In this document: positions 43,914 to 52,700 of the stretch, in pieces | Layout: every line of letters begins with the position of its first letter | Position numbering within the stretch: the stretch's first letter is position 1 | Assembly: GCF_041687215.1 (NCBI RefSeq) | Contig: NZ_JAWLCI010000010.1 | Span: forward strand, 1-64,000 | Direction: 5' to 3' | DNA from: Mariniphaga sp041687215 | Lineage (GTDB): Bacteria > Bacteroidota > Bacteroidia > Bacteroidales > Prolixibacteraceae | Length of the DNA stretch: 64,000 nucleotides | Translations under genes and position numbers: made by a program | The notes under the pieces: generated by a model | Seen by the model: only the letters and a program-made list of their open reading frames with translations | Databases searched by the model: none | What the model was told of the DNA's origin: nothing

Positions 43914-44684
43914 TTAAGGTTTTATCTTTTCGAACAATCCCAGCAGTTTGGCATTCAACGTGTTTTTAATTTCCTCTTCGTTTTCTCCGATGGGTTTTAC
44001 TGGAATTAAATCCATTACTTCCTCTGGTGTTAAGCCCGATTTGTAATACAATTTAATGGCATTTTTTAAGGTGTTCCGGATGGTTTTTGCAGCCTCTTCT
44101 TTCGAAAGACCGGTTTTTTCGCCAATGGCCTCCAACTCCTGCCACTGAAACCAGAAATAGGTGGGCAACATTCCTGAAATAATAGCATAACCTTCCAGCT
44201 TATTCTCTTCGGTTTCGAAGGTTTTGCCCAGCGGTTTAAACAGCTTTTTTATTTGCTTTTTCTCTTTTTTCAGCATGGCCGGATGAAAAGCCAGCGGATT
44301 ATATCCCTCATTGATATAGGAAGTTGCATTGGGAATCATCCGCACGATGTTAGCGGTTTTTACTTTCGAAGTAATTTTTTCGATAGTGATTTTGGGCGCC
44401 AGCGAAACCAAAAACGTTTTTTCATTCACTACACCAGCAATTTTATCGACCGTTTCCATCACTACCGGCGGGTGAACAGCAATTACAACCACGTCTGTTT
44501 TGGCTGCTGCTTCCGGGCTTTCGGCTTTTTCTACTTGCGGATAAGCATTTTTTAATGCGTCGAGCGTTTCTATGTTGTGGTCGTAAACCTTTACTGATAT
44601 AAATTCAACGCTTTTGTTTTTAAATCCTTCAAGGAAAATTTTTGTGATTCTTCCTCCTCCGATAAATCCTATGGTTGTTTTCAT
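43914..44684 (-). CDS. proC: Pyrroline-5-carboxylate reductase-like protein
   Basis: A 256-aa NAD(P)-dependent reductase with the ProC fold: IGFIGGGRITKIFLEGF at the N-terminus, VVVIAVHPPVV, VRMIPNATSYINEGY and LEGYAIISGMLPTYFWF. ProC makes proline, but it is the last gene of an arsenic-related operon and slightly shorter than usual (about 265-275), so it may be a paralogue with another substrate. A proC-like oxidoreductase role is certain; the exact reaction is not. Confidence 0.8.
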   Translation of the reverse strand: MKTTIGFIGGGRITKIFLEGFKNKSVEFISVKVYDHNIETLDALKNAYPQVEKAESPEAAAKTDVVVIAVHPPVVMETVDKIAGVVNEKTFLVSLAPKITIEKITSKVKTANIVRMIPNATSYINEGYNPLAFHPAMLKKEKKQIKKLFKPLGKTFETEENKLEGYAIISGMLPTYFWFQWQELEAIGEKTGLSKEEAAKTIRNTLKNAIKLYYKSGLTPEEVMDLIPVKPIGENEEEIKNTLNAKLLGLFEKIKP

Positions 44685-44703
44685 GATAACTACTATTTAA
44701 AGG

Positions 44704-44964
44704 TTATAAAATTGATTTGTTTTCAGTTAATTTACTTACTATCATTTTCACTGACGGAACATACCCGCGGGCTGCCACTTTCCCGTTTATTACCAGTGTA
44801 GGTAAAATCCAGGTCGGGTATTTTATCATTTGGTCCAGCGAATCTACAATTTCAATTTTCAAGGGTAAACCCGAAATTGCAAGAGCTTCTTCCACACGGG
44901 AAACCAGCCGCTTGCACTTCCCGCACTTCCTTTTCGGACAAAATATTTTTATTTCCCGTTCCAA
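44704..44964 (-). CDS. Thioredoxin-like small protein
   Basis: An 86-aa glutaredoxin/thioredoxin-like protein with KRKCGKCKRLVSR (CxxC = CGKC, residues 13-16), PTWILPTLVINGKVAARG with the cis-proline, and the VPSVKMI end. Similar in fold to the TM0996-type protein at 46532. It lies between arsR2 and the ProC-like gene, presumably a redox partner of the cluster. Confidence 0.8.
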   Translation of the reverse strand: MEREIKIFCPKRKCGKCKRLVSRVEEALAISGLPLKIEIVDSLDQMIKYPTWILPTLVINGKVAARGYVPSVKMIVSKLTENKSIL

Positions 44965-44975
44965 ACTACCTGAAT

Positions 44976-45365
44976 TTATTCCGCCAGTTGAAAACTTTTC
45001 ACGGCTTCAATTTGAATTTTGCTTACCGAATTTTTACATCTCGTTTTTGCTTTTGCAAGAGAATTTACCGTTTCGCCAAACGTTTCCAGTTGCTGGATTA
45101 TTTGATTCAGCCTTTCCTCATTCAACCTGTAGTTCTGGCAAACTCCTTCCGGACTGCAGGAAATGAGTCCGGCTTCGCGCAGTTTGGCCATGTGTTGCGA
45201 CACGGTTGATTTACTTAACGGCAGTTCGCTACTGATAGCTCCGGCCGGACATTCGTGGTATTTGGCCAGATGCTCAATAATTTGCAGCCGGGCAGGGTGT
45301 GCCAGCGCCTGCAGGGCAGAGGCCAGCTCAACAAAAGACTCGTTGTATTTTTCTAAACCGTTCAT
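44976..45365 (-). CDS. arsR: ArsR-family repressor, second type
   Basis: A 129-aa ArsR/SmtB family protein from the ATG at 45365. DNA-binding helix LSKSTVSQHMAKLREAGLIS; cysteines in ECPAG, ISCSPEGVC and TRCKNS replace the CCYSGD site of the other two ArsR proteins. Longer than they are. It starts two bases past the stop of the ArsG-like gene. Confidence 0.87.
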   Translation of the reverse strand: MNGLEKYNESFVELASALQALAHPARLQIIEHLAKYHECPAGAISSELPLSKSTVSQHMAKLREAGLISCSPEGVCQNYRLNEERLNQIIQQLETFGETVNSLAKAKTRCKNSVSKIQIEAVKSFQLAE

Positions 45366-45367
45366 TT

Positions 45368-46072
45368 TTAAACTAAAAAGAAAATAGTAACCATGTAATA
45401 AATACCAACCCCGATAAACAACACCGCAATTACCCGCCGGAACCACTTTTCAAAGGTTTTCATCCGGTTGTAAAGTTGACCGATTTTGCCCATGCTGAAT
45501 GCGATGAGCCAGGCAAAAATAATGACCGGAATTCCGGTGGCCAGCGCAAAAACAACAGGCAGGTAAAGTCCGCCGGTGCTGCTGATGGTCATGGGAATAA
45601 GCATTCCGAAATAGAGCACTCCGCTGTACGGGCAAAAGGCCAGTGCAAACACAATTCCCAGAAGAAGGACACCCCAGAAACCGCCTTTGGAGTTGTTCTC
45701 CATTTTTTCAGTTAATGAACCGATGCCCGGAATTTTCAGGTTGATAACACCCAACATAAAAAGGCCGATGACAATGAGCAGCGGACCGATGATTTTTTCG
45801 CCCCAAACCTGCAAAAAACCTGAGAGCTGAAACTGGCTGGCGCTGAAAAAGAAAATTAATCCGATAGCTGTGTAGGAAATACCGCGTCCCAGTGTGTAAA
45901 CCAAACCATTGTAAAATACACGCCGCTGACTTTGAATGTCTTTACTGATGTACCCGATGGCTGTAATATTTGTTGCCAACGGGCAAGGGCTGATGGCGGT
46001 CATTAGTCCCAGAATAAATGCCGACAACAGCGGCAGTTGCGTATTCTCAAGAAAATTATGCAGTACTTCCAT
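45368..46072 (-). CDS. arsG: ArsG-like aromatic arsenical efflux permease (DsbD-like)
   Basis: A 234-aa six-helix DsbD/CcdA-like membrane protein. It contains LMTAISPCPLATNITAIGY with the family cysteine and VFALAFCPYSGVLYFGMLIP. Its place between an ArsF-like and an ArsR gene matches the permease called ArsG, which exports aromatic aminobenzylarsenicals. Alternative: a cytochrome c biogenesis protein. The context favours ArsG. Confidence 0.8.
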   Translation of the reverse strand: MEVLHNFLENTQLPLLSAFILGLMTAISPCPLATNITAIGYISKDIQSQRRVFYNGLVYTLGRGISYTAIGLIFFFSASQFQLSGFLQVWGEKIIGPLLIVIGLFMLGVINLKIPGIGSLTEKMENNSKGGFWGVLLLGIVFALAFCPYSGVLYFGMLIPMTISSTGGLYLPVVFALATGIPVIIFAWLIAFSMGKIGQLYNRMKTFEKWFRRVIAVLFIGVGIYYMVTIFFLV

Positions 46073-46081
46073 TTCAGATTT

Positions 46082-46519
46082 TTACTTCAGCGACTCCACC
46101 GTTGTTTTAATTTTTTCTTTGAGTTTCTCCGGGTTTCTTAATGCATTCATAAAACCGTCGGTAGTGATATCAACTTTTTTGCTGCCATTTGTAAATAAAA
46201 GCGACTGCCCACCAACTTCAAGGCTTTTGGCCAGTTCTTCATTCTCTTTGTTGTCGAGGTTCACTGATTTTAACTGGATTTTGTCGCCATACAATTCCTT
46301 TAACGATTCGGTTGTGACTTTTTCAACTGTTTTGCAGGTTACACAACGCCGTGAAGTGTGAAAATAGTAAGCTTTAACGGCCGATTCATTTTCTTCTTCT
46401 GCCAAAGCCAGCGCATTGACTGAATTGTCATCCTCTGCTGTTTTGTTGCAGCACTGTGCATTTGAAGAGAATACTCCGAGTACAAAAACAAAACTCAAAA
46501 CTGAAATTACTTTTTTCAT
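46082..46519 (-). CDS. arsF: ArsF-like nitrophenyl nitroreductase subunit
   Basis: A 145-aa exported protein. Signal peptide MKKVISVLSFVFVLGVFSSN followed by two cysteines (C23-C24, AQCCNK), a thioredoxin-like domain with YYFHTSRRCVTCKTVEK (C59 and C62) and LLFTNGSKKVD. The YYFH..RC.TC motif and the operon with ArsG and a small thioredoxin fit the ArsF family of aromatic nitroarsenical reductase subunits. Function in this strain is inferred from the family. Confidence 0.8.
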   Translation of the reverse strand: MKKVISVLSFVFVLGVFSSNAQCCNKTAEDDNSVNALALAEEENESAVKAYYFHTSRRCVTCKTVEKVTTESLKELYGDKIQLKSVNLDNKENEELAKSLEVGGQSLLFTNGSKKVDITTDGFMNALRNPEKLKEKIKTTVESLK

Positions 46520-46531
46520 GATTTCCGGTTT

Positions 46532-46765
46532 TTATTTGGTTAATAAATTTTTGATTTCATCTACACTGGGCACCCGGCCTTTTATCAAAACTTTACCGTC
46601 AATTACCAGTGCGGGGGTGGTCATTACACCAAACTGCATAATTTGCATGATATCTTCCACTTTCGATACGGTTGCATCCACACCGGCAGCAGTTACTGCA
46701 TCGTTGGCTGCTTTTTCCAATGCCTTGCATTTTGGGCAGCCTGTTCCTAAAACTTTTATGTCCAT
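46532..46765 (-). CDS. Small thioredoxin-like protein (candidate ArsE)
   Basis: A 77-aa TM0996/MTH895-type glutaredoxin-like protein: KVLGTGCPKCKALEKAA (C10 and C13) and MTTPALVIDGKVLIKGRVPS with the cis-proline. First gene after arsR in the ArsE-F-G-like arrangement, 12 bases before the arsF-like start. A redox partner for ArsF is likely; the family is otherwise of unknown role. Confidence 0.82.
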   Translation of the reverse strand: MDIKVLGTGCPKCKALEKAANDAVTAAGVDATVSKVEDIMQIMQFGVMTTPALVIDGKVLIKGRVPSVDEIKNLLTK

Positions 46766-46786
46766 TATTAAAAATTAATTGTTCGC

Positions 46787-46806
46787 TGTTCGCAAAAATA
46801 CGAACA
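46787..46806 (-). promoter_or_regulatory. ArsR operator enclosing a -7 promoter box
   Basis: TGTTCG-CAAAAATA-CGAACA, 6-bp perfect arms. The 8-base spacer reads TATTTTTG on the minus strand, an exact TAnnTTTG -7 box for the arsE-arsF-arsG transcript. A wider 8-bp inverted repeat ATTGTTCG/CGAACAAT (46778-46785 and 46801-46808) overlaps it. Confidence 0.75.
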
Positions 46807-46823
46807 ATGGAATTAAAAAAAAA

Positions 46824-47120
46824 CTATTTCTGCAACATATTTTGAAAAAGTTTTTTGGCCAGATTCCAGTTTTCCTGGTTAATGCAGTATTTTATTTTTG
46901 GCGCTTCAATTTCGCCCTGAATTAATCCGGCAGCTTTCAGTTCTTTCAAATGTTGCGAAAGAGTAGATTTGGCAATGGGGAGGTCTTCCGAAAGATCGCC
47001 GCTGTAGCAGCACGATTGTTTCGACAGCAGTTCCATAATATAAACCCTTACCGGATGGCCAAGCGCTTTGGCAAACCGGGCAAGCTGTTTTTGATTTTCC
47101 GAAAAAACTTTTTTTGTCAT
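46824..47120 (-). CDS. arsR: ArsR-family repressor (CCYSGD type)
   Basis: A 98-aa repressor from the ATG at 47120; it has the QSCCYSGD metal-binding site and KSTLSQHLKELKAAGLIQGE helix, nearly the same as the ArsR at 42705. It starts the second arsenic branch (small thioredoxin, arsF, arsG, arsR2). A -7 box TATATTTG lies on the minus strand at 47140-47147. Confidence 0.92.
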   Translation of the reverse strand: MTKKVFSENQKQLARFAKALGHPVRVYIMELLSKQSCCYSGDLSEDLPIAKSTLSQHLKELKAAGLIQGEIEAPKIKYCINQENWNLAKKLFQNMLQK

Positions 47121-47139
47121 TTTTTTATTGAATTGAACA

Positions 47140-47147
47140 CAAATATA
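47140..47147 (-). promoter_or_regulatory. Bacteroidota -7 box (TATATTTG) of the arsR-led operon
   Basis: TATATTTG on the minus strand, 20 bases before the ArsR start. A TGTTCGAA half-site (47162-47169), like the arms of the ArsR operator at 46787, lies in the -33 region. Confidence 0.5.
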
Positions 47148-47216
47148 ATACAATTTGGTATTGTTCGAATTCCGGTTTTTTTTCTCACTTTTGCACCCTC
47201 GAAATTTAAATCAGAT

Positions 47217-48263
47217 ATGGAGAAATTTATTGATTTGTTGAAAAGGTTGATTTCGACACCCTCATTTAGCAAAGAAGAAGAAAAAGCTGCAGAGGTAATG
47301 CGGGAATTTTTACAATTGGAGAACATTCCGTTTAAAGTTAAAAAGAACAACACCTGGACCTTTAACAAGCATTTTACCAAAGGAAAACCTACTCTTTTGC
47401 TTAATTCACATATCGATACCGTACGCCCTGCAAAAGGATATGTGCTCGATCCTTTTTCACCCATCGAAGACGGCGACAAACTTTACGGGCTGGGAAGCAA
47501 CGATGCCGGAGGCCCTCTGATGGCTTTGCTGGCCGTTTTTCTTCATTTTTATGATAGGGAAGATTTGCCGTTCAACCTGATTTTTGCTGCCACTGCCGAA
47601 GAAGAAATTTCAGGCAGGCAGGGCCTCGAAATTGTTTTGCCCGAAATTGCACCGGTTGCATTTGCCATAATTGGCGAACCAACCCGCATGGAGCTGGCTA
47701 TTGCCGAGAAAGGCCTGCTGGTGCTCGATTGTTTTGCTCACGGAAAATCAGGCCACGCAGCCCGCTTTGAAGGAGACAATGCACTGTATAAAGCTCTCGA
47801 CGATATTCAAAAATTGAGAAATTTTGAATTTGAAAAAGCCGATGGGATACTGGGGGCAGTTAAAATTACTGTAACCCAGATTGAAGCCGGTACTCAGCAC
47901 AATGTTATTCCGGATATCTGTCATTTTGTGGTGGATGTTCGTACCAACGAGTTTTACTCCAATAAAGAAGCTGCAAAAATTATTTCTGAACTGATTGATT
48001 CGGAAGTCAAACCGCGATCTTTCCGTCTGAATTCATCAGGAATCAGTGTCGATCATCCGTTTGCCCGAAAAGCAGCCGAAATGGGAATCCGGATTTACGG
48101 ATCGCCTACAACATCAGATCAGGCCATTATTTCATTTCCATCAGTAAAAATGGGGCCGGGCGACTCGGCGCGTTCCCATTCTGCCGATGAGTACATATAT
48201 AAAAGTGAAATTATTGCAGGCGTTCAGCGGTATATCGAATTGCTGGAAGGGTTGAAGATCTGA
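47217..48263 (+). CDS. M20-family acetylornithine deacetylase-like peptidase
   Basis: A 348-aa zinc hydrolase of the M20 family. Metal-site motifs: LLNSHIDTVRP (H and D), GLGSNDAGGPLMALL, ATAEEEISGRQG (catalytic E and metal E) and a late GPGDSARSHSADEY. The Bacteroidota members are acetylornithine or N-succinylcitrulline deacetylases of arginine synthesis. The start at 47217 is the ATG matching the family; the frame extends upstream over the neighbouring ArsR gene without homology. Confidence 0.9.
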   Translation: MEKFIDLLKRLISTPSFSKEEEKAAEVMREFLQLENIPFKVKKNNTWTFNKHFTKGKPTLLLNSHIDTVRPAKGYVLDPFSPIEDGDKLYGLGSNDAGGPLMALLAVFLHFYDREDLPFNLIFAATAEEEISGRQGLEIVLPEIAPVAFAIIGEPTRMELAIAEKGLLVLDCFAHGKSGHAARFEGDNALYKALDDIQKLRNFEFEKADGILGAVKITVTQIEAGTQHNVIPDICHFVVDVRTNEFYSNKEAAKIISELIDSEVKPRSFRLNSSGISVDHPFARKAAEMGIRIYGSPTTSDQAIISFPSVKMGPGDSARSHSADEYIYKSEIIAGVQRYIELLEGLKI

Positions 48264-48353
48264 GGTGAAGTTTTCAGTCGCAGTCGCCAGTTTACAGTCT
48301 CAGTTTTCAGCTCTTGAAACAATTTCACAATTTTACATTTTTATAATTTACCC

Positions 48354-48572
48354 ATGCAACCAAACAATCCGTTACACGGTAAAACCCTCGAAGCAATTAT
48401 GGTTTATCTTGTGAGCTTTTATGGCTGGGAAGAATTGGGCAAACGCATCCGGATTAATTGTTTTCAAAAAGACCCGAGCATTAATTCGAGCCTGAAGTTT
48501 TTACGACGCACTCCCTGGGCCAGAAAAAAAGTGGAAGATTTGTATTTGGCAACAATCAAAAAGAATGCATAA
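48354..48572 (+). CDS. VF530-family DNA-binding protein
   Basis: A 72-aa protein of the VF530/DUF2132 family, small, basic and helical, with the hallmarks PLHGKTLEAIMVYLVSFYGWE, INCFQKDPSINSSLKFLR and TPWARKKVEDLY. Structure-based work on the family points to DNA binding; the physiological role is unclear. It is preceded by a short repeat GTCGCAGTCGCC of the same kind as the one at 32164. Confidence 0.9.
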   Translation: MQPNNPLHGKTLEAIMVYLVSFYGWEELGKRIRINCFQKDPSINSSLKFLRRTPWARKKVEDLYLATIKKNA

Positions 48573-48690
48573 AAATGTTGTTCGTTGAATGCAATATGCT
48601 GTTCATTGAATTTTCTTATAAAAGCATATAAAATTCTACAACCAGGTACAACTTTTGTTTAAGGCCTGTAAAACCAGAAAACAATTTACA

Positions 48691-49422
48691 ATGAAAAAAA
48701 ATTTTACCTCAATTGCAGTTTTTGTGCTAATCCTGTTCGTTTTTCAATCCTGCTTTTCACCTCAAAATATAGTCCGGCTTCAACCCGAAAAAAATGATGT
48801 GAAATGGCGGTACGGCCAGCAGTTTGTTTCCGATTCGCTTTACGGAGTAATATATGAAGTGGGTTTTGATCAACTGAAAGACAATAAATACTGGTTCGAT
48901 TTTAATATTACCAATTACTCTAATTTGCCGGTTTTAATTGACCCCGCCGATTTTTATATCCAGGCATTTAATGGCAATAACGAACCATTAACGGAAAGTC
49001 GGTTGAGGGCCGCTGACCCGGAAAATGAAATTCTGGAAATTGAAAAAGAACTCTCGAAAAATGAAGCCCGTGAATTGAATCAAATAGGATTTACCGTTTT
49101 AGCTGCAACGGCTGATATTGCCACCGGAATAGCTGTTACTACTGACGGAAATCCTCACAATAACCATTTACGCACTCATCTTTACCATCATGCCCTTGCT
49201 ACCGATGCACATCATTCCTTTCAGTCACAAAACCTCAATGAAGTGATGGACTCGTGGAAAAGTTCCACCATAAGAAAAACTACCCTGGAAAGCAATTACA
49301 GCATGCAGGGAAAAGTTTTTTTCCCCGCTTTAAGAGAGGCGGATTTTATTAAACTTTATTTGCCGGTTGACAGCCAGCACATTGAAATGAATTACAAACA
49401 GGTACAATTTCCGGTAAATTAG
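48691..49422 (+). CDS. Lipoprotein of unknown function
   Basis: A 243-aa lipoprotein from the ATG at 48691, with the lipobox FQSC at about residue 20 and an outer-membrane-like beta-rich body. Features: VKWRYGQQFVSDSLYGVIYEV and FDFNITNYSNLPVLIDPADF, which suggests a DUF-type immunoglobulin fold. A histidine-rich patch (HNNHLRTHLYHHALATDAHHSF) at about 160-185 might bind metal. I do not recognise the family. Confidence 0.75.
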   Translation: MKKNFTSIAVFVLILFVFQSCFSPQNIVRLQPEKNDVKWRYGQQFVSDSLYGVIYEVGFDQLKDNKYWFDFNITNYSNLPVLIDPADFYIQAFNGNNEPLTESRLRAADPENEILEIEKELSKNEARELNQIGFTVLAATADIATGIAVTTDGNPHNNHLRTHLYHHALATDAHHSFQSQNLNEVMDSWKSSTIRKTTLESNYSMQGKVFFPALREADFIKLYLPVDSQHIEMNYKQVQFPVN

Positions 49423-49600
49423 GTTAGTGATTCTTTAAAAATTCTTAAACTGATGAATGCTTTTTTTTAGTGTTAATCTGTTGGCATACAATTTGATATG
49501 GGTTCTTTTTGTTTGTAAGAATGTTGAACAGATGAATGAAACGATAATTTGTCTGTCGTAATTTGGAATTTTGGCAGACAGAAAACCGGAGGGCATGACA

Positions 49601-52600
49601 ATGAAAAAAGAGTATTTCATGATACTGTTGTTGTCGTTGGGTTATTTGCTTTTCTGGCCGCTGAATGTTTTTTCCCAGTACTTTGGCCGGAACAAGCCCA
49701 GTTACCGAACTTTTAAATACGATGCGCTTTATACGCCAAATTTCGAAATTTATCACTACCTGAAAAACGATACATTTATTGCTCAATTTGCTGAATGGGC
49801 CGAAGAGTGGTATGTTATGCACCAGAAGGTTTTTAAAGATACCTTTCAAAATAAAAACCCGTTGATACTATATACCAATCATTCAGACTTCCAGCAAACT
49901 ACAGCCATTAGCGGTACTATTGGTACAACCACCGGAGGAGTTACTGAAGCTTTAAAAAACAGGGTGGTAATGCCGGTTGCACCTACATTGGCACAAACCG
50001 ACCATGTTTTGGGGCATGAACTGGTTCACGCTTTTCAGTTCAACCGGTTGCTGCATTCCGATTCCATTAGCGGCTCTTCTTTGAATAATATTCCGCTTTG
50101 GATGATTGAGGGTATGGCAGAATATTTTTCCATTGGGAGCGTGGACCCCAACACAGCTATGTGGATGCGGGATGCCCTGGTGAACAACGATTTCCCTACA
50201 TTGAAACAACTGTCAACAGAAGCAAAATACTTTCCTTATCGCTATGGCCATGCGTTTTGGGCCATGATTGGCAAAACCTGGGGCGATTCGCTCATCATTC
50301 CTATTTTTACACAAACAGCCAGGTTTGGCCTTGATAATGCGCTCGATTCGCTGCTTGGCTTTGACGCCAAAACGCTTTCAGGATTGTGGAAAAATGCCAT
50401 GGAAACTTATTACAATAAGTACATTGAAGATTCGGTTACTTATGTTGCAGGCAAAAAAATCATTTCCGAAAAGAACTCAGGAAGAATGAATTTGTCGCCG
50501 TCACTTAGCCCCGACGGGAAATATCTGGCTTTTTTTTCGGAAAAAGATGTATTTACCCTCGATCTGTTTCTGGCTGACGCTGAAACAGGAAAGATTATCA
50601 AAAAACTTTCGAGCATTACCCGCAACCATGAAATTGATGATTTTAGTTTTAATGAGTCGGCAGGCACGTGGTCGCCCGACAGCAAAAAATTTGCTTTTGT
50701 CATTTTTCAGAAAGGAAAAAACAAACTAGCGATTGTGGATGTGAAACGTGCCAAAATTACCGATGAAATTGAGTTTGACAATGTTCCTTCTTTTTCCAAT
50801 CCGGAATGGTCGCCGGATGGCAGGCACATTGTTTTTTCAGGATTGGTTGAAGGCATTGGCGATTTATTCATTTACAACACCCGGACCGGAAATATTACGA
50901 AACTGACTGATGGTTTTTCATCCAAAATTCACCCGGCGTGGTCACCCGATGGAAATTATATTGTGTTTGTGGACGAAGAAATGAACGCAGACCGCCAGGC
51001 AAAAAAGTTCAGTACAATTTTGAAAATCATCGATATCAGAACACAGGAAATTCAGAAGCTGGAAGTATTTCCCGGGGCAGACAATCTGAATCCCCGTTTT
51101 TCGCATGATGGCAAAAGCATCTATTTTCTTTCCAATGCCGATGGTTTCAGAAATTTATTTGCTTATGATCTTGAATCAGAGAAAGTATTCCGGTTAACCC
51201 GTTTTAAAACAGGCATCAGTGGTCTTACTCCCTATTCTACCGCCATGAGTGCAGCCATTGGACGTGATCTGATTGCTTTCACATACTACAATAAAAACAG
51301 TTACGAAATTTATACGGCCACATCTGCCGATTTTCGTTTTGAAGAAATGGATAAAACACGTGTTGATTTTGAACCGGGAACTTTGCCGCCGCTGAACCAT
51401 AATTACAGCAATATTGTTGATGCGGCACTTTACAAACGATGGAATAATGAATTGACGCTTCCTCCTGATTCAGTTAAGAAAGTTCCTTACAGGCCGAAAT
51501 TTAAGCTCGATTACATTTCAAATACTGCCGGGGTTGGAATTTCCACCGGTGGACGTTACAATACGAACAGTATGGCAGGCAGCGTGACGATGATTTTCAG
51601 CGACATGGTTGGGAATAACCAGCTTTATTCTATTCTTGCCCTGAATGGCGAAATTTATGATTTTGGAGGGCAGGTTGCCTATGTGAATCAAACCCGAAAG
51701 TTCAACTGGGGAGTCACTGCTTCACATATTCCATACCGCGCCGGTGATATGTTTTTCAGACGCGATACGCTGATTTTCAAATCGAAAGATGATGACGAGA
51801 CTTACGAGGTTCCGGTTACCGATTTGGTGCTGGATTACATTCGTATGTTTGAAGACAACATTTCCTTTTTTACTTACCATGCACTTTCGCAAACACGAAG
51901 GTTTGAGGCAGGTGTATCTACCTCGTGGTATTATTACCGAATAGACCGGTATCATAATTATTACGACGATTTTGGATATCCGGTGGCCTACAGCAAAGAA
52001 CGAATGCCGGCGCCCGACGGAAACAATTACCAGAAAATTGATTTGGCTTATGTAACCGATAATTCGTATTTTGGAATGACTTCGCCCATGCGTGGCCAGC
52101 GCACACGATACCAGTTAGAGAAGTATTTTGGCGCCGTGAATTTTTTTACCGGCCTTGTGGATTACCGGCAATATTCTTTTATCAATCCGGTTACCCTGGC
52201 TTTTCGGTTTTACCATTACGGGAGGTATGGAAAAGGTTCGGAAACTGACATTGTTTCACCAATCTACCTGGGATATCCCTGGCTGATTCGGGGCTATGAA
52301 AATTTATCGTTTTACGGAAACCCGGGCGACAACACAATAGGTTTTAATTCACTGAATTACTCTCATTTAAGCGGCAGCAGGGTAGCAGTGGTTAATGCCG
52401 AATTGCGCGTACCCATGACTGGTCCCAAAAGACTTGCACTGTTCGGGTCAAAATATTTTCTGACTGACTTGAATTTGTTTTTTGATGGAGGTTTGGCCTG
52501 GAGCGCAGGTGACAAGCCGAAAATCACCTGGGCTGAAGCTGCATTTAACCAACGTGTTCCTGTTTTTAGCACCGGCGTATCGGTTCGGGTAAATGTTTTG

Positions 52601-52696
52601 GGTTACATGATTTTGGAACCTTACTTTGCGATTCCGTTCCAGAATGGCGGCTGGCAAAATAAAAATTTCGGGTTGAATTTCGTTCCCGGATGGTAG
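49601..52696 (+). CDS. Metallopeptidase / TolB-propeller / beta-barrel fusion protein
   Basis: A 1031-aa exported protein from the ATG at 49601, whose spacing after GGAGGG at 49588 is good. Signal peptide, then a peptidase_MA-like domain with H139-E140-LV-H143 (VLGHELVHAF) and MIEGMAEY (E174) for zinc. From about residue 300 come TolB-like beta-propeller repeats (MNLSPSLSPDGKYLAFFS, FSNPEWSPDGRHIVFSG, KIHPAWSPDGNYIVFVD, NLNPRFSHDGKSIYFLS). The last 400 residues resemble an outer-membrane BamA-like surface-antigen barrel (IRGY, SLNYSHLSGSR). Combines protease, propeller and membrane anchor; common in Bacteroidota but not functionally known. Confidence 0.8.
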   Translation: MKKEYFMILLLSLGYLLFWPLNVFSQYFGRNKPSYRTFKYDALYTPNFEIYHYLKNDTFIAQFAEWAEEWYVMHQKVFKDTFQNKNPLILYTNHSDFQQTTAISGTIGTTTGGVTEALKNRVVMPVAPTLAQTDHVLGHELVHAFQFNRLLHSDSISGSSLNNIPLWMIEGMAEYFSIGSVDPNTAMWMRDALVNNDFPTLKQLSTEAKYFPYRYGHAFWAMIGKTWGDSLIIPIFTQTARFGLDNALDSLLGFDAKTLSGLWKNAMETYYNKYIEDSVTYVAGKKIISEKNSGRMNLSPSLSPDGKYLAFFSEKDVFTLDLFLADAETGKIIKKLSSITRNHEIDDFSFNESAGTWSPDSKKFAFVIFQKGKNKLAIVDVKRAKITDEIEFDNVPSFSNPEWSPDGRHIVFSGLVEGIGDLFIYNTRTGNITKLTDGFSSKIHPAWSPDGNYIVFVDEEMNADRQAKKFSTILKIIDIRTQEIQKLEVFPGADNLNPRFSHDGKSIYFLSNADGFRNLFAYDLESEKVFRLTRFKTGISGLTPYSTAMSAAIGRDLIAFTYYNKNSYEIYTATSADFRFEEMDKTRVDFEPGTLPPLNHNYSNIVDAALYKRWNNELTLPPDSVKKVPYRPKFKLDYISNTAGVGISTGGRYNTNSMAGSVTMIFSDMVGNNQLYSILALNGEIYDFGGQVAYVNQTRKFNWGVTASHIPYRAGDMFFRRDTLIFKSKDDDETYEVPVTDLVLDYIRMFEDNISFFTYHALSQTRRFEAGVSTSWYYYRIDRYHNYYDDFGYPVAYSKERMPAPDGNNYQKIDLAYVTDNSYFGMTSPMRGQRTRYQLEKYFGAVNFFTGLVDYRQYSFINPVTLAFRFYHYGRYGKGSETDIVSPIYLGYPWLIRGYENLSFYGNPGDNTIGFNSLNYSHLSGSRVAVVNAELRVPMTGPKRLALFGSKYFLTDLNLFFDGGLAWSAGDKPKITWAEAAFNQRVPVFSTGVSVRVNVLGYMILEPYFAIPFQNGGWQNKNFGLNFVPGW

Positions 52697-52700
52697 TTTT

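Noticed and set aside
46950..47216. In-frame upstream extension of the M20 gene
   Set aside because: It runs over the ArsR gene and its promoter with no M20 homology; the ATG at 47217 fits the family.
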